Positions 57,548 to 64,000 of a stretch of DNA of 64,000 nt are shown here, in pieces. The notes below the pieces were generated by a model. It was not told the origin of the DNA. It did no database searches and worked only from the letters and a program-made list of their open reading frames with translations. The position numbers were made by a program, and so were the translations under genes. Positions within the stretch are counted from its first letter, which is position 1; each line of letters opens with the position of its first letter. The stretch is taken from contig JAHLEZ010000006.1 in assembly GCA_020726505.1 (NCBI GenBank), positions 1,364,001 to 1,428,000 on the forward strand, given 5' to 3'. Origin of the DNA: Leptodontidium sp. MPI-SDFR-AT-0119 (lineage: Eukaryota; Ascomycota; Leotiomycetes; Helotiales; Leptodontidiaceae).

Positions 57548-59825
57548 ATGGAAACCACTCTTCCCTCTCATGTCAAGCGGTTCATTTACCAACCTTTCAC
57601 AGACTCCTCGAGACAGATAAGACTCGTCATTTTGGAGCCTGCGCTATCAGACGAGGACGATATAACATGTCGGCTTGAGGTTGGAGAAACTCTGGGTGCC
57701 TCATATCAGTCTTTGTCATATGTGTGGGGAGACCCTGTTCCGCATTCGAGAACGATCTCTCTCAATGACCAACCCTTCTCGGTGACAACCAGCCTCTATA
57801 ACGCTCTACGAAACCTTCGCATGATCACCGACGACCCTACTCAGTCAAAAGCCTTTTGGATTGATGCTATTTGTATCGATCAGAAGAATGACGGCGAGCG
57901 TAGTGAACAGGTGCAGAAGATGGCCTCGATTTATCAAGCCGCAAATCGGGTTGTCATCTGGTTGGGAGACTACAGCGAAGCCGAAGATGACAACTTTCAG
58001 TTTGACCTTAGGACTTGGGGGTTTGATTCTCTGGCATCAGGAAATTTTGAGACAACTAGAGAGGCTTTTAAACTTGCTGAAGATTTGCACCTCGAATAGT
58101 ATGTGTTTCCAAATTGTTGCTTCTTTCTCCAGTCTGTTTCAACAACGTCAAGCCTCCGTTTCCCTGCCAATGGATGTTGCTTCCATACGATCATTCCGAA
58201 TATTTTTAAGTGGATAGTTATAAGTCTAAAATTTGCAGCATTAATGGGTTTAATTTCGAAACATCACGAATCACACAAGCAAATCTAGACGTGAAAATCT
58301 GGGGATATTTGACTCTCTTGTAGGTTCCTACGAATGCCACTTGTTCATTCAGGGGTTGACTGAAATTGTCAGCTTTTGTGGCACGCCTTACTCTACCGAG
58401 AGTAAACAAGACCAGGCTGACAAGAATCCCGTGCCCGCAGATTTCGCCGAAGCTGGTTCAGACGACTTTGGGTAATTCAAGAACTCATAATGGCCAAAAA
58501 CGCCCTTGTGGTATGTGGTCGGATGAAAATCTGGTGGGTTCGTATATTGACCTTTTCTCTCACTCTCTTTTCAAATTTTTATTCAGGCACATACAGTTTC
58601 CAACCAACAAGAACTAGTGTCGGATTATGAGGCACTCAAACTCACAAGTTCATAGGCAGCACTTTCCGGAGCCGCAAGCGCAATTGGCCGTTACACAGGG
58701 ACAGCTGGCGACCTTCCGGTAGAACGATACCCATTTATCTATCGGATGGGCCACGACTATGTGAAATATGCAGGTCTTGTTGGAATCAGTCGTCGGGATT
58801 TGATATCCATCATTCATGCAACCCGATACTCAAGAGTCACCGACCCTCGGGACCGCCTCTTTGCCATCAGAGGTTTGGTGGAGCGACCTGAAGAGGCCGA
58901 CTTTGACGTAGATTATTCGAAAGAGTGTCATGTCATTTTCAGAGACTGGGCCCGCAGCTACATCGAGCGAACGAGGAAGCTTCAAGTCCTAAACGCTTGT
59001 TTGGGAAACCAGTCACGGGACGAGAATCTTCCTTCTTGGGTGCCAGACTTGCGGATGTGGCACTACATAGATCCGGATATTTTCAGTCGAAGCTTCAGAG
59101 TTTACCAGCGAGATAGAGACAACAGCATTCCATATGCGGCCTCGGGTGCCCTGCTTTGTCCTGAAATGCCGGTGGATGAGACCTCCACCTTCCTTTCCCT
59201 CAGTGGGTTGAAAGTTGGTAAAATCGCAAAGATCATTTCATATGAGTACATACATTATTACACTGTCCTGGATGCTGCCTTCACCTTGACAGATCTGTTG
59301 GTCGCCTGCGAAGAACAGATATCAGCTCACCTTGGAACTCCCTTGGAACATGGAACAAGTTTATACAAGGCTTTCCTGGATGTATTGTTCAAAGGGTCCA
59401 TCACATACGGAGGACGTAAACTCAACGACACCTTGCAGAATTGCTACAGCGTTTGGCGGAACCATGTACCACCTCCAGCATATTTTGAGCTTGGATTTTC
59501 CGACGAATTGAGAAAGCAAGCGTACCTAGGGCAATTTGAGGATACTCTTGGAAAGATGATTCAAGATGGGGAGATCTTCATCACAGAAACCGGCCAATTG
59601 GGAGGACTTGGCAAATTCGGGGCTGCCAAAGTCGGAGACGACGTTTTTGTGCTCCTTGGTGGCAACACTCCTTTTGTGCTCAGATCTCGCGAAGGCGAAA
59701 GCCAAGGGAACAGTAAGGATTACCAGCTTCAGTCATCATGCTACCTACATGGGGCGATGGACGGCCAAGCCATTGCTGCTTGGAGGACAGGGGATCTAGA
59801 ACTGGAGACGATTCGCCTCCTGTGA
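57548..59825 (+). CDS. HET-domain protein, multi-exon
   Basis: HET-domain protein of the HET-6-like group. Exon 1 (57548 to about 58097) has ASYQSLSYVWGDP, FWIDAICIDQKNDGERSEQVQKMASIYQAANRVVIWLGDY. Coding blocks then follow near 58348-58376 (LLWHALLYRD), about 58438-58540 (FRRSWFRRLWVIQELIMAKNALVVCGR) and 58651-59825, which includes DPRDRLFAIRGLVE, LPSWVPDL and the C-terminal GDDVFVLLGGNTPFVLR...SSCYLHGAMDG. The region 58100-58440 is poorly resolved: the HET core there is split by several small introns, and one exon may be missing or degraded. It is treated as probably functional because every long block joins in phase. Confidence 0.75.
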
Positions 59826-60052
59826 TCACATCCTGCCTCGCAGTGTCAAATATTCAAGAGAATCCTTCGAGAAGACATGGAAATTAAATGTGATTTCAAT
59901 CCTCTAAACATTGATTCCAGTCTAACGAGAAATTCAAGGAGCTCAAGAACACTGATCATTCTCCGGGCACCTTGAGCATCTGCCCATGCAGTGTCCTTCT
60001 GGAGGCTCAATACCCAATGCAAAATAGCCACTTGCGCGGCTAAGATACCACT
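59826..60052. other. short convergent intergenic region
   Basis: 227 bp between the HET gene (plus) and the monooxygenase (minus). No feature recognised. Confidence 0.4.
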
Positions 60053-61927
60053 TCACTGTACCGCCACAACTGTTGGTACAAGATCATCACCGACACGGTG
60101 CCCATTTACTCTCGACTCCAGGAACTTCAAGAATTTCGGATGGATCAACTTCGACTCTTCGATCCATTCTTGAGAGTGCCCCTGGACTTTCGCTCCACCT
60201 GTCGTATCGGCCTGACTGTTCACCCAGTCGACCAGCGAGTTCACATATTCCACTTGTGCATTCATCAAAGAATGAAATGTTCTGCCATACCCTTTTGTCT
60301 TCGTCTTCTCGGCATACTCGGCGCGCATCTCGGCTTCAGAGGGCGTCTGCGCGAATCCAGCAAACACTGCCGCGACAGCGATTGCTTGATACTCGAAAAG
60401 GGTAAAAGTTGCGGTATAAAACGGAATCCCAACAAAAGCGAGAGTTGGATCAGGGATATAAAAGATGTCCTTGTGCAAATTGTGGATTTGGGAACCATCG
60501 GTGACCAAGATGGTATCGTTGGCGTTCTCAGGCGTCTTGGAATCATCATGAAGATCGACGAGGAATGGCAGAGCGAAAAGATAGCCGGTTGCAATGATGA
60601 CTTTGTCGACTCCGGCCAATACCGTGCCATCTGTGAGTGTGATGTTGCCAGGTTTATCTTGCCCCTCCTTTGGAATTTCAAAACTCGCAATTCCAGTAAC
60701 ACGCTCGGTGTTGGGTGGGACCCAGTCCAACGGAGTATCGAAAGTACCCGCCTCGGCTTGACTGGTAGATCTTCTTTGCCCCATGATGACTTTCTCTTGC
60801 AATGTCTGTGGATGAAACCCCAGCACCGATAATTAAAACAGTCTGAAATGCTGTTAGATCAAGTCTATTCGAGATAGGGGTCACTAACCTTGTCCTTCAA
60901 TTCGCTTGGATTTCTATAGCATTTTGAATGATAGACTCGGTCTGGCCAAGTGGCTTTCCATTCTTTCAATCCAGGAAAGTCTGGCACTCTCGCCTAGAGG
61001 AACGCTGAGTCAGTACACAGGGTGCCAGTTGGATATGCCCAAGTTCGTCACTTACGGCGTGATAATGGCCAGAAGCTACAACCACGCCATCAAATTCCTG
61101 TTGCAAGTTATTAGAGAAAATCGTTCAATGCTTGACTAGCACTCACTTCAACAGTGTGGACCTTCTGTCCTCTATCTGGCCCCTCTCTGATCAAAATCGT
61201 TGACCGTACCTCCCACTTGCTTCCTATCTTGCGAAGTTTCTCAACCCGGGTATTGTATCTGATTAGGGGCTCAATTTCAAATGATTTGGAGTACGACTGG
61301 ATGTACTGCTGCTTGACACGGACGTTGACATAACTTTCCGTTCCCGCAGGCCACGGGTGACCTTTCATCTCTTGAAGTGATGTCGGGACATTGTTCATGA
61401 GACCAGAATAGGCAGGGCTGGAACTTGTCAGTAACCTGAGATACAACTTTCCGCAACAGCTTACTCACCCTGGAGGAGCAAATCTCAGCTCCTCTTGATC
61501 TAAATCAAGAGTGGTTCCATTTTTCGCCCCAGCTCTTGACGTCTCGGCCTCGCCTTCCAGCTCGGCTACAAAATCTGCAATAGATGGTTTGATGGAGGGG
61601 TATTGCGGCTCGATGGGCTTTCTCTCATCATACGTCCTGGTCATTCCATTAGTGGGCCGGAAGTAGAACTAGTATAGAATGCTCACCAGTTGCCACCTGC
61701 TGCCTTGTATCTCTCGAAAACAACAATGTCTACACCAGCAGCCTTCAGATGCCTCGCAGATGCAACACCACTCTAAGAATTAAATGTTAGCGCTGGTATC
61801 TCCTCAATGCCTGCTGGGACCAAGGCGTCGTTGGCTCTTGGCCCCCGAGAATCCATCAACACCCGCACAGAGCTTGACTTACCACACCAGCACCGATAAC
61901 AGCAACGCGCTGCCTTCTGTGAACCAT
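60053..61927 (-). pseudogene. flavin-containing monooxygenase, one frameshift
   Basis: FAD/NADPH-dependent monooxygenase of the FMO type. ATG at 61927. The FAD fold VAVIGAGVSGVASARHLKAAGVDIVVFERY spans an intron; then come FDGVVVASGHYHA, the FMO-identifying region WPDRVYHSKCY (in place of FxGxxxHxxxY), the NADPH fold TVLIIGAGVSSTDIARE and, near the C-terminus, VIIATGYLFALPF. At about 60745 the frame that reads KKIYQSSRGG must move by one base to reach TFDTPLDWVPPN; no intron fits, and the simplest explanation is one extra T after GGCGGG. All other junctions are in phase. The stop is at 60053-60055. The NADPH domain and C-terminus would be lost unless the indel is a sequencing error. Confidence 0.8.
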
Positions 61928-62497
61928 TTTCGAAGTTCAATATAAGTTAAGATCTTACAATTTCAAAGTTCCGAGCATCAGCCGCAGCGTTCAGAATAAC
62001 GGAATGATGACAACACAACAAACGCACCGGCGAAGAATACTAAAATGAAAATAAATAACCTAGAGGGGCTTATCAATGTCGAGGATAATAAGAAAGTATA
62101 AATGCCCCTCAAACATGTGAGTACTTTTAGTTTAGCGCTGAATAATGCGGTTCCCGAGAAAAGGTATTCCTCATGCTCGCAGCTTATTTCGCCATCTCGC
62201 TAGAGCAAATCAGCCAATCATGAGCAAAGAATGGCGGGAGACGGACTTTCGAGTGCACATCATTGCTGCGACGGATAGCATCATATATAATGGGCACGTA
62301 GATGAGCTGATTTGAGGTGCAAAGATGGGGTGGTTGAGGTTCACATTGGTTGTTCCTTTGGCTGACAGGTGCGTTGAAGACATTGTACCGGCAACACCAG
62401 CACCCGCCTGTCTCCTACGGACTTCGGATAACGAACTGTATGCATTTCGGGCCATGGATCGAACGGGTATTGCACAGCCGAATCACCCTGCGACCCG

Positions 62498-62535
<38 letters not shown>

Positions 62536-62735
62536 CCCGCCAGGGGCAAGATATTATTGCTAAAGAAGTAACAAAGATTTCTCTGCATTTCAGGTACTCA
62601 ATGCTCAACGACAAAGAAGCCCTCGCATACTCTATCCTCTCATTCTGATAGATCTAGTATCTATGCAGTGGATCTTAAAGAACAGCTCGACCTGTATGCT
62701 ACTTCGGTATTTGGTTCCAATATCCGGCCTGGACT
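61928..62735. other. gene-free stretch with poly-C
   Basis: Monooxygenase promoter, then a 35-C run (listed separately). No gene supported. Confidence 0.4.
62498..62532 (+). repeat. poly-C homopolymer, 35 Cs
   Basis: Uninterrupted run of 35 cytosines, followed by TCCCCC. It is the counterpart of the 29-G run at 3359; both lie in accessory, non-coding sequence. Confidence 0.9.
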
Positions 62736-63990
62736 TCAGTACTCGACAAACTGAGGACTGTTTGGATACTTCGGGAATTCAATCGTCTTGAAAGTTTCAA
62801 CGTTGTCCCTAGCGCTAGTTCTGTGCTTAATGTCTGCCCAGACCTGGACGAATAAGCAGGCAAGGAAGTCTGTCATCCACAGAACCTTTTGCAAAGCTTC
62901 TTCCATGTCTTTCTTTCCACGACGCGATGGTCGGAGATTTGGCTGCTGGGATCAAATGGCCGATGAACCAGTCTCTCTCCAATGCGCTTATTGATATTGC
63001 AGTTCCAACAGATAGCAGCCAGAAGAGAAGTAGCCTGTTTGAAGTTGACGACAAGGCGACTTTGTCTAGAGTGGCTTTGAGTTTGTAAAGGAAGGTGTTG
63101 AATACGAGAGTCGGGTAGTCCGGGAATTGATCTATGGAAAATCAGAGTCAGCATTACGGCTTACGCGTCAGGCAAGAATTACAGGCTCGAATAATATTTC
63201 CCGGTTTGCACGAGAAAACTTCAAAGTTCAAGCACCCCAGTTCGCCACGCCCGGAGAGAGGAGAGGAGGGGTAAGAATGAGAGACCCACTGTCGAAAGGA
63301 AGAAATAGGAATATGCAAACTGCATAACGACATGCTTCATTCAAGCTTGCAGTGTATGGATCCTCATTGGATATGCTGTATTGAAGGAGGCGGTGAATGA
63401 TTGAGTTTACATCCCAGCATACGTTATCGAGCCGAGACATGTTGAACTTCTCGCAGACGTAGCGGGCCTCAAGGGTTGCTTGTGAGAATCCGCTTTCTAG
63501 GCCCAGAACATCAACCTCTAGATATTGAGATGGTAGAGATATATTGTCGTTGTCGACATCCCGAAGCAAATACCCGAGGTGCACAGAGTGATTAACAGCC
63601 TCATCGACTGGAAAGACGGAGTCGTGCATGGAATTGGTGAACCTAAGATCGCCCCAGTCAGAATCTCACCCTGCCATGTGACAGGAACAGTACCATACTA
63701 GTTTATAACTGCTGCAACACATCGGTTCGAGTCTCTGAAATTCAGCAACCCACCCCTGAAGGCTACCATACTCTTTAGTCCGTTCGTGTGTATGTTCACC
63801 ATTGCCATGTTCTTTCTCCCGAATTCAACCGTAGCCAGGTTGCAACTGCAGCAATACCTGAAACACAGCTGGATCAGAATTGCAAATACTACATTGATTC
63901 GGGAATGAATTCAGGATCGGGAGCTGTAGAGATTAATTGCAAACAGACAAAAGAAAGGTATAGGGACCAATCGTCAACTCACTCCATCTG
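62736..63990 (-). CDS. fungal transcription factor, C-terminal part (partial, possibly frameshifted)
   Basis: C-terminal region of a fungal-specific transcription factor, cut by the right edge, so any DNA-binding domain lies outside. Visible blocks are HTNGLKSMVAFRGGLLNF (the typical H-x-x-G-L-x-x-M-V-x-x-R-G-G motif), a helical block ending NEACRYAVCIFLFLPFD, then after an intron (donor at 63289) DYPTLVFNTFLYKLKATLD and LLLFWLLSVGTAISISALERDWFI. After WKE the frame that reads on to 62827 is less family-like than the neighbouring frame MEEALQKVLWMTDFLACLF, which stays open to a TGA at 62736-62738. This suggests a one-base shift near 62920. Upstream joins (63630-63760) are unresolved. Confidence 0.6.
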
Positions 63991-64000
63991 ATGTTGCCAA

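Noticed and set aside
1..64000. CRISPR arrays, tRNA or rRNA genes, autonomous transposon
   Set aside because: Looked for and not seen; the only mobile-type sequences are the non-autonomous MITE and the fold-back element.

Overview
The window is nuclear DNA of a filamentous ascomycete (Pezizomycotina). This is shown by short GT-AG introns of about 45-120 nt, HET-domain proteins, a UstYa/DUF3328 gene, a fungal rhodopsin-domain membrane protein, a CYP52-clan P450, a CBM1-tailed esterase and a fungal-type transcription-factor C-terminus. The gene mix (pectate lyase, CE3, GH43, several HET genes) would suit Leotiomycetes/Helotiales, but the class is inference only. I saw no tRNA, rRNA, CRISPR, prophage or autonomous transposase.

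Layout. 1-14 kb is an accessory region: a fold-back repeat, a CYP52-clan P450 with a 29-G run in an intron, a frameshifted CE3 acetylxylan esterase with CBM1, an intact secreted PL1 pectate lyase, a 157-bp mariner-type MITE and a wrecked MmgE/PrpD gene. 14.9-31 kb is mixed: reticulon, an LPxELR-motif protein, a ThiD/THI20-like kinase with eroded active-site motifs, a small secreted Cys protein, a broken UstYa-type gene, an intact HET gene, an MFS transporter and a frameshifted HET gene. 31.1-44.7 kb is a compact housekeeping block with open frames throughout: CDC45, a peroxisomal AMP-dependent CoA ligase, RPB5 (RPABC1), BFR1, a conserved unknown and mitochondrial OBG/MTG2. 45-64 kb is accessory again: a GH43 relic, a rhodopsin-domain protein, a SulP sulfate permease, a GST, a Nudix hydrolase, a third HET gene, a frameshifted flavin monooxygenase and the C-terminal part of a fungal transcription factor cut by the window edge.

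How it fits together. The clearest pattern is uneven decay. About seven accessory genes carry single-base frameshifts, stops or deletions, while the housekeeping genes, whose spliced lengths I summed, all come out as exact multiples of three. That argues for real pseudogenisation of dispensable genes (cell-wall esterase, GH43, MmgE/PrpD, UstYa, HET, FMO) rather than uniform sequencing error. Homopolymer-linked cases such as the 7-G run in CE3 still need read-level confirmation.

Splice models were built by hand from GT/AG sites and reading-frame homology remembered from the families. Exon coordinates are given where each junction was checked; elsewhere the span is approximate.
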